Assembly (NCBI RefSeq): GCF_008369295.1
Contig: NZ_VOBG01000017.1
Coordinates: forward strand, 59,133 to 123,132
Source: Pseudomonas sp. ANT_H4
Lineage (GTDB): Bacteria > Pseudomonadota > Gammaproteobacteria > Pseudomonadales > Pseudomonadaceae
Direction: 5' to 3'
DNA: 64,000 nucleotides
The position numbers and the translations under genes are program-made. The notes under the pieces were generated by a model that made no database searches, was not told the DNA's origin, and saw nothing but the letters and a program-made list of their open reading frames with translations. Positions 25,689 through 33,270 of this stretch are shown here, one piece after another. The number at the start of each line of letters is the position of its first letter. The first letter of the stretch is position 1.

Positions 25689-26204
25689 ATGCTCATTGTT
25701 TTCAGCGGCCTCCCCGGCACCGGGAAAACCTCCATTGCCAGAGACCTTGCCGGCCAGACAAACGCCGTGTACCTGCGCATCGACACCATCGAACAGGCCA
25801 TCCGTGATGCCGGGGTTCTGGCGCGGGATGTGGGCACCAGCGGTTACCGGGTTGCCCACGGGCTGGCGGCGAGCAATCTTGGCCTGGGTCACCGGGTCGT
25901 CGTTGACTGCGTCAATCCGGTCAGCGAAAGCCGGGAGGCGTGGCGTGAGGTCGCCATTCGCGCGGGAGCTGCGTTGGTCAATATTGAGGTGATCTGTTCG
26001 GACAGGCAGGAACACCAGCGACGTGTGGAGACACGCACGAGTGATATTCCCGGCCTGACTCCGCCCACCTGGCAGTCGGTGTTGGCTCATGAGTATGAGC
26101 CGTGGGATAACGCTGCGCTGACCATCGATACCGCGCTGAAGTCTGCAGCGCAAGCAGTGGCAGCGATCACCGAGGAACTTTTAACCCCGCGGGGCAAGGT
26201 TTGA
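25689..26204 (+). CDS. Small P-loop kinase (AAA/adenylylsulfate-kinase-like)
   Basis: 171 residues starting MLIVFSGLPGTGKTSIARDL with a Walker A GLPGTGKTS at about 7-15 and a Walker B-like VVVDCVNPV (about 76). RVAHGLAASNLGLGHRV and HQRRVETRTSDIPG (lid region) fit small-molecule kinases of the zeta-toxin or chloramphenicol-phosphotransferase type. The ATG at 25689 is chosen since the motif lies right after it. Substrate unknown. Confidence 0.72.
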   Translation: MLIVFSGLPGTGKTSIARDLAGQTNAVYLRIDTIEQAIRDAGVLARDVGTSGYRVAHGLAASNLGLGHRVVVDCVNPVSESREAWREVAIRAGAALVNIEVICSDRQEHQRRVETRTSDIPGLTPPTWQSVLAHEYEPWDNAALTIDTALKSAAQAVAAITEELLTPRGKV

Positions 26205-26246
26205 TCTGCTGAAAAAGCCCGCAGTCATCAAGCGGTTCGTCCGCGC

Positions 26247-27812
26247 CTAAAGCGGGCTCTCCATGGCTTTTATCAACGCTGGATCGCGCCCATAAATATC
26301 CGGTGCGTAGAGCAGCGCGCCCTGGCTGTCCACTTGTACCGTCCAATAGCCCAACAGCACCGGCACCGGCGTGGTGAGCCGGAATTCGTGGGTCACGCCG
26401 GTGGCCAGCAGTTCCTCGGTCCGCGCACGCTCGGCCGGGCTCACCAGCAGGTCGCGCAGCAACAACGGTTGCTCAACCCTCACACACCCCGAACTGAACG
26501 CTCGCGGGCCTTTGGTGAACAGCGGCTGGCTGGGGGTATCGTGCAGGTACACCGAATACGGATTCGCAAAGCGCAAGACGATCCTGCCCAAGGGGTTTCG
26601 TGGCCCGGCGTCCTGGCGCAGGAGGATATTGCCGGGGCGATCCCAATCGATGGTGCTGGTGTCCAGCGGATGGCCCTCGCTGTCCAGCACCTGCATGTTC
26701 TGCTGCTGCAGATAGGCCGGGTCCAGGCGAATGGCGGGCAGTTTGTCTTCGCGCATGATGGTTGGCGGCACGGTCCAGGTCGGGTTCAAGGTGAGCCGGG
26801 TGATGCGAGACTTGAGCAACGGTGTCTGGCGTTCGGCGCGGCCTACTTGCAGACGGGTCTGCCACACCGGCACACCGCCCTGATAGACGCTCAGTTGCGC
26901 AGCCGCGACGTTAACCAGTACGCCCTCGGGCTCCAAATCCTGGGCCAGCCAGCGAAAGCGTTCGAGGTTGATGCGCAGTTGTTCGCGGCGTACCGCCGGG
27001 CTGATGTTCAGTTCCGTGACAGTGCCCGGCCCGATAACGCCATCGGCCTGCAAGGAATGGCTCAACTGGAAGCTTTTCACGGCATTGACCAGGTCTTCGC
27101 TGTATTGCTTCCCGGAACCGGTCGGCTGACCTGCCAGATACCCTTCGCTGAACAGCCGCCGCGCCAGTTCGGGAACCCTTGGATCATCCTTGCCTGGGCG
27201 CAACAACGGACCGCTGGCGATTGCATCCCACTGCGGCAACGGTTGTTGACGCTGCGCGGCGTAGGCCGTGCGCAGGGTGCGATACAACTCAGCGCTGGGC
27301 CGGGCCTGATCAAACGCTTGGGCGATGTCCTGCTGCCCGGCCATGGCCAGGACTTCGATACTTGGGTCCTGCGTCGGCGGCTGTGCATGCCAAAGGGGCT
27401 CGAAATGAGCTTGCTGCAAGCGGCCATAATGCAGATCGTGCAAGGCTTGCAGATATTTCCAGCTAATCTCGATATCAGTACACAAGACATTGCTGGTCGC
27501 CGTATCCAGGGGCAGACGATAGTGAGCCGGGTCCAGGCCATCATCGGCCAACAGCCGCAACTGCGCCTGCAATGCCGACCGGCGCTCGCTGGCAGTCCAC
27601 AGGGAAGCATTGCCCTGCTGTTGGTAAAACGCCTGCAACCGCGTCTGGTCGGCGGCATCGATCGGCCCGGCCAAGCCAGGACAAACACTGGACAATTGCC
27701 CGAGCGCCAACTGCACCGGGGCGGACGATTCCACCAGCAGGTTTTCGGCTGTCGCGACCAATGGTGCAACGAGCAGGCAAATGCTCAAGTAATATGCGTG
27801 TTTTTTGAACAA
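26247..27812 (-). CDS. L,D-transpeptidase with peptidoglycan-binding domain (YcbB/LdtD-like)
   Basis: 521 residues. I place the start at a TTG (27812), because GGAG lies 8 bases upstream and the next residues form a clean signal peptide (FKKHAYYLSICLLVAPLVATA); no ATG is available nearby. Domains: a scaffold region (about 30-250), a PG_binding_1 domain (VKSFQLSHSLQADGVIGPGT, near 290) and a YkuD catalytic domain with HDTPSQPLF and SSGCVRVEQP (near 445), the latter with the active cysteine. It forms 3-3 crosslinks or anchors proteins to peptidoglycan. Divergent from a second YkuD gene. Confidence 0.88.
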   Translation of the reverse strand: MFKKHAYYLSICLLVAPLVATAENLLVESSAPVQLALGQLSSVCPGLAGPIDAADQTRLQAFYQQQGNASLWTASERRSALQAQLRLLADDGLDPAHYRLPLDTATSNVLCTDIEISWKYLQALHDLHYGRLQQAHFEPLWHAQPPTQDPSIEVLAMAGQQDIAQAFDQARPSAELYRTLRTAYAAQRQQPLPQWDAIASGPLLRPGKDDPRVPELARRLFSEGYLAGQPTGSGKQYSEDLVNAVKSFQLSHSLQADGVIGPGTVTELNISPAVRREQLRINLERFRWLAQDLEPEGVLVNVAAAQLSVYQGGVPVWQTRLQVGRAERQTPLLKSRITRLTLNPTWTVPPTIMREDKLPAIRLDPAYLQQQNMQVLDSEGHPLDTSTIDWDRPGNILLRQDAGPRNPLGRIVLRFANPYSVYLHDTPSQPLFTKGPRAFSSGCVRVEQPLLLRDLLVSPAERARTEELLATGVTHEFRLTTPVPVLLGYWTVQVDSQGALLYAPDIYGRDPALIKAMESPL

Positions 27813-27849
27813 TGACGTTGCTCCATTCCATGGCGGAGATGTTTTGTAG

Positions 27850-28548
27850 ATGCTGATTTTTTGCTGCCGACTCGCCCTGACTGCCGTCACCCTGGCCGCG
27901 CTGTGCAATGCTGCCCTCGCCGACAGCGCCAAGCCTCACACCTTGTATAGCAGCCTGGCGCGCACGGCTCCAGAACTCAATCCCCAAGTGCTTAAAAGCG
28001 CCCTGAGCGCGATGCAATGCGCAGTCAACAATGGCATTGAACGTTCCGAACGCCTGGCGGTGATCGACTATTCGCAGCCCTCGACCGCCCGTCGCCTGTG
28101 GATCTTCGACCTGCGTAAAAAGACCCTGGTACTGCGCGACCTCGTGGCCCACGGGCAAAAGTCCGGGGAAAATTTCGCCACGGCGTTCTCCAACCGCGAA
28201 GGCAGCTATCAGTCCAGCCTGGGGCTGTTCCGCACACAGGAAAGCTATCAGGGCGCCCATGGCTACTCACTGCGCATGGATGGCCTGGAGCCGGGGTTCA
28301 ATGATCTGGCCCGCGATCGCGCCATTGTGATTCACGCCGCCGACTACGTAAGCCCGCTCTGGAGCAAGCGCGAAGGCCGCATCGGCCGCAGCCAGGGCTG
28401 CCCGGCCGTGCGCCCGCAAGTGGCGCGCCAGGTGGTGGATAAACTCAAGGATGGTCAGTTCATGTTTTCCTGGTACCCCGACCAGCGCTGGTTGAAGTCC
28501 TCGGCCTACCTCAATTGCAAGCCACGCCAGATAGCCAGTGCCGGTTGA
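27850..28548 (+). CDS. Murein L,D-transpeptidase catalytic domain family protein
   Basis: 232 residues with signal peptide (to about AALADS). The catalytic segment is GRIGRSQGCPAVRP (about 175-190), with the active Cys in SQGCPAV and an upstream IVIHAADYVS histidine. This is the YkuD-related subfamily that often lies beside large YcbB enzymes. It is divergently transcribed from the L,D-transpeptidase above, with a 37-base intergenic region that must hold both promoters or part of them. Confidence 0.86.
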   Translation: MLIFCCRLALTAVTLAALCNAALADSAKPHTLYSSLARTAPELNPQVLKSALSAMQCAVNNGIERSERLAVIDYSQPSTARRLWIFDLRKKTLVLRDLVAHGQKSGENFATAFSNREGSYQSSLGLFRTQESYQGAHGYSLRMDGLEPGFNDLARDRAIVIHAADYVSPLWSKREGRIGRSQGCPAVRPQVARQVVDKLKDGQFMFSWYPDQRWLKSSAYLNCKPRQIASAG

Positions 28549-28592
28549 GGTAGTATCCGTCAGGCCAAGCCTGACAAGAGAGAGAACCTCAA

Positions 28593-29342
28593 ATGCTTTT
28601 GCACCAGTCAACGTGGATCGAGATTGGCCAATTCCTTGAACGCAGCCGCACTGTCGTGATTCCCATCGGCTCCAACGAGCAGCACGGCCCTACCGGCCTG
28701 CTGGGGACCGACTGGATGTGCCCGGAAATCATTGCCCATCACGCCCAGAAAAACGCCGACATACTGATCGGCCCGACGTTCAATATCGGCATGGCCCAGC
28801 ATCACCTCGGGTTTGCAGGGACCATTTCGCTGCGCCCTTCCACCTTTATCGCCGCCATTGGCGATTGGGTGCACTCATTGGCCGGACATGGCTTTGAGAA
28901 AATCCTTTTTCTCAATGGCCACGGCGGCAATATCGCCTCGATTGAGGCAGCGTTCTCCCAGCTTTACGCCGAAGCCAGCTTCGCCCGCCGCCCGGCCGGG
29001 TTCGCCCTGAAGCTGGTCAATTGGTGGGACCTGGAAGGCGTCAGCGCACTGGCTCACAAGCAATTCCCCACCGGCCACGGCAGCCACGCCACGCCTTCGG
29101 AGATCGCGGTCACGCAATGGGCCTACCCAGAGGCGATCAAGTCGGCGGCCTACTCGCCACAAATCGCAGGCTCAGGACCTATCCGCGAAGCCCTGGACTT
29201 CCGTGCACGCTTCCCGGATGGGCGCATGGGCTCAGACCCGGGTTTGGCGACGCCGGAAAAAGGCGGTGAATTGGTCGCATTGGCGGCCAAGGGGCTGGCG
29301 CAGGCGGTGGATACGTTCAGTCGGGAGCAGAATCCGAGCTGA
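28593..29342 (+). CDS. Creatininase family amidohydrolase
   Basis: 249 residues. Metal ligands of the family are visible: SNEQHGPTGLLGTDW (Glu, His, Asp, about 27-42), FLNGHGGN (His, about 108-115) and a later Glu in HATPSEIAVTQW. Members hydrolyse cyclic amides (creatinine, formamidopyrimidine, dehydrogenated cofactors). AGAGAGAA is upstream. Substrate cannot be told from the context. Confidence 0.86.
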   Translation: MLLHQSTWIEIGQFLERSRTVVIPIGSNEQHGPTGLLGTDWMCPEIIAHHAQKNADILIGPTFNIGMAQHHLGFAGTISLRPSTFIAAIGDWVHSLAGHGFEKILFLNGHGGNIASIEAAFSQLYAEASFARRPAGFALKLVNWWDLEGVSALAHKQFPTGHGSHATPSEIAVTQWAYPEAIKSAAYSPQIAGSGPIREALDFRARFPDGRMGSDPGLATPEKGGELVALAAKGLAQAVDTFSREQNPS

Positions 29343-29350
29343 GGCTTCGA

Positions 29351-29995
29351 TTAACTGGCCGTCACCAAGGCTTTGAGCGAGGCGTCGAACTGTTTCAACG
29401 CCGTCAGTTGCACATCACGTTGCTGATCGATTTGCATGGCGATTTCCGGCGCGGCCTTGTCATGCACCCAAACCGAAGGCATTTGCTGCTCGACCGAACC
29501 TTCAGCCTTGGCGATGTATTGCAAGTTGGCGTCGTAGAACCGGGCAATGAAACGTGCCTGGACCTGGCTGTTGCGCGGGGTCAGCAGTTGATTGTAGGTG
29601 TCAAGCATCACCACCACATCCGGGTGAGCCTGCACCAATGCATCGAGGTTGTCGTAGGCCGTCACCGACAGGAACGTGCTCTGCAGCGAATTCATCAGCC
29701 AGTCGATGGCCAGCTCCGGGTCGGAGCTGTTGACGAAGGCCTGGCGAATTCGTCCATCCAGCGCATCTTTGGCGCCGTTCACTGCCATGGCGTGATAGCG
29801 TTCAAGATAGTGCAGGTTGTCGACGGTATTTTCGCTGTAGAGCACACCTACTGACTGCCCGTGTTGCAGGAAGGCAACGCTGCCGGCAATGGGCAATAGA
29901 TGCCAGGACCGAGCGTCATCGGCAAAGGCCACGTTGGCAGCCAACGCATGACCCAGCATCAGGGCCATCAAAACCAGTTGGGCAAAAATCCTCAT
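29351..29995 (-). CDS. Exported protein of unknown function
   Basis: 214 residues with a signal peptide (MRIFAQLVLMALMLGHALAA). The mature part has HLLPIAGSVAFLQHGQSVGV and repeated alpha-helical stretches ending FDASLKALVTAS, with no motif I recognise. Conserved-looking charged pattern suggests a periplasmic helical protein. Convergent with the creatininase-family gene. Confidence 0.6.
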   Translation of the reverse strand: MRIFAQLVLMALMLGHALAANVAFADDARSWHLLPIAGSVAFLQHGQSVGVLYSENTVDNLHYLERYHAMAVNGAKDALDGRIRQAFVNSSDPELAIDWLMNSLQSTFLSVTAYDNLDALVQAHPDVVVMLDTYNQLLTPRNSQVQARFIARFYDANLQYIAKAEGSVEQQMPSVWVHDKAAPEIAMQIDQQRDVQLTALKQFDASLKALVTAS

Positions 29996-30142
29996 CGCGC
30001 AGTTCCTTGGGCGGCATCTTCGATGGGGCGATTTTCCGCCTTTCCCGCAAAAACAGAACTAGCAATCCTTGATGGTGACTATTATCTAAACCGATACTGT
30101 CGCGCAGGCTGCACACCACACAAAACTTATAAGGATCAATCC

Positions 30143-30415
30143 ATGAAGCCCTACCAGAGAACCTTTGACCGCATCCGCGAAGCAGTGCTGCCGGAGTATC
30201 GCGAACGGGTTGCCGACTACCTGATCGAGTATGAAACCGTGCTGCAGGACGCGGCGGCTGATCCTGATAAAACCAGCGCAGCGGCCCAGCAACTTCGCGG
30301 CTACTTGCGCGGCCTGAACACAACCCGGGTGCTCGGCATGGCGGACTGGGAAGATCTGGATCGCCGGGTTGGGCAGTTGCTGGAAATCGCTACAGCGCAG
30401 GCCGCGGCAGATTGA
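30143..30415 (+). CDS. Conserved small protein of unknown function
   Basis: 90 residues, acidic and alpha-helical, starting MKPYQRTFDRIREAVLPEYR behind AAGGATCAATCC. No signal peptide or cysteine. The upstream open frame to 29900 runs across the neighbouring gene and is not used. Function unknown. Confidence 0.6.
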   Translation: MKPYQRTFDRIREAVLPEYRERVADYLIEYETVLQDAAADPDKTSAAAQQLRGYLRGLNTTRVLGMADWEDLDRRVGQLLEIATAQAAAD

Positions 30416-30506
30416 CCCACGCCTGCACTGACGGCCGTCGGCCAGCAACGTTTGTGCGGCGATAACGGAACCCGCGATCTAATTCATGACTGACAGGCGT
30501 ACTTCC

Positions 30507-31853
30507 CTAGCCAGCAAACCCTCCCGCCTTCAGGAAAGCCCGTTCCTCGTCGGTAAACGCTCTTCCCATGACGTCATTGCGGTGCGGAAAGCGGCCGAAT
30601 CGATCGATGATGTCGGCGTGCTCTTTGGCCCATTTGTAGGTATTGGCATCAAGATCCTTGTTCAGGGCCAGGGACAGTAACTGATCCTCCATACACTCCG
30701 AATGCTCAAAGGGTAAATAGCAAAACGCCCGTAATGACGGCTCGATCAACCTGTCCATTCCAGCCTCCACCATTCGGCGAGCGTAGGCGCGCGCCAGCGG
30801 GTCGGTGGCGAACATATGGGCGGTGCCCCGGAACGTGTTGCGCGGGTATTGGTCGAGCAGCAGGAGTAACGCCAAAGCCCCTTGCGGCGTTGCCAGCCAG
30901 TGCTCCAGTTCGCCCCTGGCGGCTTGAAAGTGGGCCACCTGGAATTTGTTGCGAAACGCGTTATCGAACGCCTCATCCTTTTTGAACCAGCGCTTGGGCC
31001 CCGCCTGTTTCCAAAAGGCAATGACGGCCTGCGACGCGCTCACTGTCGCCGTTTCGGCAGGGGCCGACAGATTGGATGAAGCCACGGTCATGGCGCGATC
31101 CAGACCCGCCTTCACGCTAGCCTCCAGCCCGCCCGCCTGCATCCCTTCGATGCCGGCCGCGCTGACGCCACGGTAGCCGATCAAGGTGTTAAGCAACGCG
31201 TCGAACCCGCGTTGCTCTCCAATCAACTGACTGGCATCGACCACCACGCCGTGCACCGCACGCCCTGCGACAGATGCAGGCAAGCCATATTCAATGGCGC
31301 AGTTGTACAACGCGCGGGCCAGCAATGCCGGATAGGAAGGCCCCGTCCCGGCCAGGCCGGTGAGGTAATTGAGGTCCTGCTCGCTGGTTATTTCGTCAGC
31401 CTCGCCACAGGTTTCGAAGAGTTGTTGGACGTAAGTCTTGCCGGCCCCGTCGACCTCAGCATTGGCCAGCCAAGGGGTGTACGACTTGCGAATTTCCAGG
31501 GCCGCGTTGGGCATTGCCCGTACCACTCTTCGAGCGCCGGTGAGCGCCTCGATGTCCCGCAGCGAGACCCCGGCCACCAGGGAGATCAACAACCGTTCGC
31601 CCACGTCGATATGCACGCCGCCCAGATCCTGCGGCCGCACCGAAAGGATCACCACGTCACTGCGCAGCACCAGGCGTTGATTGTCGTCGGTAACCTGGAC
31701 GCCATCGAGCACGCCTTTGGGCTCACTGAGTTGGCCCGTGCGGCTGGACAAGGTCAGCGACTCAGGCCCCACAAAGCCGGTGTCTACCAGGGCCGTGGCG
31801 ATTGCCCGGCCCAACCAGCCGGTACCACCGATGATGCCTATTGAACCATTCAT
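30507..31853 (-). CDS. ProC-like (pyrroline-5-carboxylate reductase) / DUF924 fusion protein
   Basis: 448 residues with two joined parts in one frame. Residues 1 to about 270 are a ProC-type NADP-binding fold: IGIIGGTGWLGRAIATALVD, VILSVRPQD, RAMPNAALEIRKS, and the ProC dimerisation helices TGLAGTGPSYPALLARAL. Residues about 275-448 match DUF924: VIAFWKQAGPKRWFKKDEAFD, LLLLLDQYPRNTFRGTAHMFATD and HSECMEDQLL. The ProC half may be catalytically altered (AVHGVVVDASQLI instead of the usual GS-rich loop), so the substrate is uncertain. No stop, frameshift or repeated segment breaks the junction. Confidence 0.82.
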   Translation of the reverse strand: MNGSIGIIGGTGWLGRAIATALVDTGFVGPESLTLSSRTGQLSEPKGVLDGVQVTDDNQRLVLRSDVVILSVRPQDLGGVHIDVGERLLISLVAGVSLRDIEALTGARRVVRAMPNAALEIRKSYTPWLANAEVDGAGKTYVQQLFETCGEADEITSEQDLNYLTGLAGTGPSYPALLARALYNCAIEYGLPASVAGRAVHGVVVDASQLIGEQRGFDALLNTLIGYRGVSAAGIEGMQAGGLEASVKAGLDRAMTVASSNLSAPAETATVSASQAVIAFWKQAGPKRWFKKDEAFDNAFRNKFQVAHFQAARGELEHWLATPQGALALLLLLDQYPRNTFRGTAHMFATDPLARAYARRMVEAGMDRLIEPSLRAFCYLPFEHSECMEDQLLSLALNKDLDANTYKWAKEHADIIDRFGRFPHRNDVMGRAFTDEERAFLKAGGFAG

Positions 31854-31936
31854 GATGCCCTCCAGGGGTGCCAGGGTCGTTAAAGGCTATGCGCCCTACC
31901 CTAACACCTGGAAACATCATCAGCCCGCGCGCGTGC

Positions 31937-32011
31937 CTAGAAATCCACCGTCGCTGACAGCTTCACCGTACGCGGCTCGCCCTGAGTCAGGCACAAGGGT
32001 TTGAAGGACAG
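31937..32011 (-). pseudogene. C-terminal relic of a TonB-dependent receptor
   Basis: A minus-strand frame ends LCLTQGEPRTVKLSATVDF with a stop at 31937-31939, exactly like the last beta-strand and terminal Phe of a TonB-dependent receptor. The upstream part of the gene is missing: the frame carries only about 25 recognisable residues. Short, so the call is by pattern only. Confidence 0.45.
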
Positions 32012-32027
32012 CATTCGCGAATATGAT

Positions 32028-32040
32028 GTTATAAGATAAC
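32028..32040. promoter_or_regulatory. Zur-like palindrome
   Basis: GTTATAAGATAAC is a GTTAT-N3-ATAAC palindrome resembling zinc-uptake-regulator boxes of Pseudomonas. It lies 36 bases upstream of the ATG of the DUF1624 gene, beside the TonB-receptor relic. May be a leftover of the receptor's control region or may regulate the downstream gene. Confidence 0.35.
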
Positions 32041-32075
32041 CACAAACTCCCTACCCGGCCTTGCGATCCTCCCTC

Positions 32076-33239
32076 ATGACTGATGCTGTTTCCCCTGCCC
32101 GATTGGGCCAACGCCTGCTGTCCATCGACGCCCTCAGGGGCTTGGTGATCCTGTTCATGCTGCTCGATCACGTGCGCGAAACCTTCCTGCTGCACCGGCA
32201 AGTGGCCGACCCGATGAACATCGACACCACCGAACCTGCGCTGTTTATCAGCCGCACCCTCGCCCACCTGTGTGCACCGGTGTTTGTCTTGCTGACGGGG
32301 CTTTCGGCCTACCTGTACGGCGCCAGGCATCAGGGGCGTAGCGATGTCTCAGCGTTTTTGTTCAAGCGCGGGCTGTTTCTGGTGGTGCTGGAGTTCACCT
32401 TGGTGAACTTCGCCTGGACCTTCCAGTTGCCGCCCAGCGTGATTTACATGCAGGTGATCTGGGCCATCGGCGTCAGCATGATCGGGCTGGCCGGGCTGGT
32501 CTGGTTGCCACGGCCACTGCTGTTTGCGGTGGCTGCGGCAATCATTGCCGGGCATAACCTGTTGGACAGTGTGCATTTCGCCCCAGGCTCGGCGATGCAT
32601 ATTCCATGGGCGATTTTGCATGATCGCGGCTGGATCGAATTCACCGACGGCCTGCGCTTGCGCACCTCGTATCCGGTGTTGCCGTGGATTGGCGTGATTG
32701 CCCTGGGTTATTGCCTCGGTCCGTGGTTTGCCAGATCGATATCCACTGCCGTGCGCCAACGTTATCTACTGCTGGCGGGGGCTGGCGCGCTGATTGGCTT
32801 CGTTGCGGTGCGCCTGCTTAACGGGTATGGCGAGGCTCAATGGCTGACCTATGACAGTGATGTGCAAACCTTGATGAGCTTTTTCAACATCACCAAGTAC
32901 CCGCCTTCGCTGCTGTTTCTCGCCTTGACCCTGGGTGTTGGGTTGTTATTGCTGCTGGGTTTCGAGCGTGCGCAACAGCGTCCGTGGATTGGCGTACTTG
33001 CTGTGTTTGGCGCTGCGCCGATGTTCTTCTACCTGCTGCACTTGTATGTACTGAAAGTGCTGTATCTGATCTGTGTGGGGCTTTTTGGCTTGAACCAGGG
33101 CAGTTACTTCGGTTTCGACAGCGTTGACGCGATGTGGCTGACGGCGTTTTTGCTGACGGCGGCGCTGTACCTGCCGGTGCGCTGGTTTGCCGGGCTGAAG
33201 GCACGGCGGCGGGATGTTGCCTGGCTCAAATATTTTTAA
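32076..33239 (+). CDS. DUF1624/heparan-alpha-glucosaminide acetyltransferase-like membrane protein
   Basis: 387 residues with about ten membrane helices. The N-terminal block SIDALRGLVILFMLLDHVRE is the family signature, followed by FISRTLAHLCAPVFVLLTG and LPWIGVIALGYCLGPW. Members transfer acyl groups across membranes in related acyltransferase families; the bacterial substrate is unknown. ATG 32076 preferred over a TTG at 32061. Confidence 0.83.
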   Translation: MTDAVSPARLGQRLLSIDALRGLVILFMLLDHVRETFLLHRQVADPMNIDTTEPALFISRTLAHLCAPVFVLLTGLSAYLYGARHQGRSDVSAFLFKRGLFLVVLEFTLVNFAWTFQLPPSVIYMQVIWAIGVSMIGLAGLVWLPRPLLFAVAAAIIAGHNLLDSVHFAPGSAMHIPWAILHDRGWIEFTDGLRLRTSYPVLPWIGVIALGYCLGPWFARSISTAVRQRYLLLAGAGALIGFVAVRLLNGYGEAQWLTYDSDVQTLMSFFNITKYPPSLLFLALTLGVGLLLLLGFERAQQRPWIGVLAVFGAAPMFFYLLHLYVLKVLYLICVGLFGLNQGSYFGFDSVDAMWLTAFLLTAALYLPVRWFAGLKARRRDVAWLKYF

Positions 33240-33270
33240 GCCAGGCAAGCTCGGTCCTACAGATCAGGGG

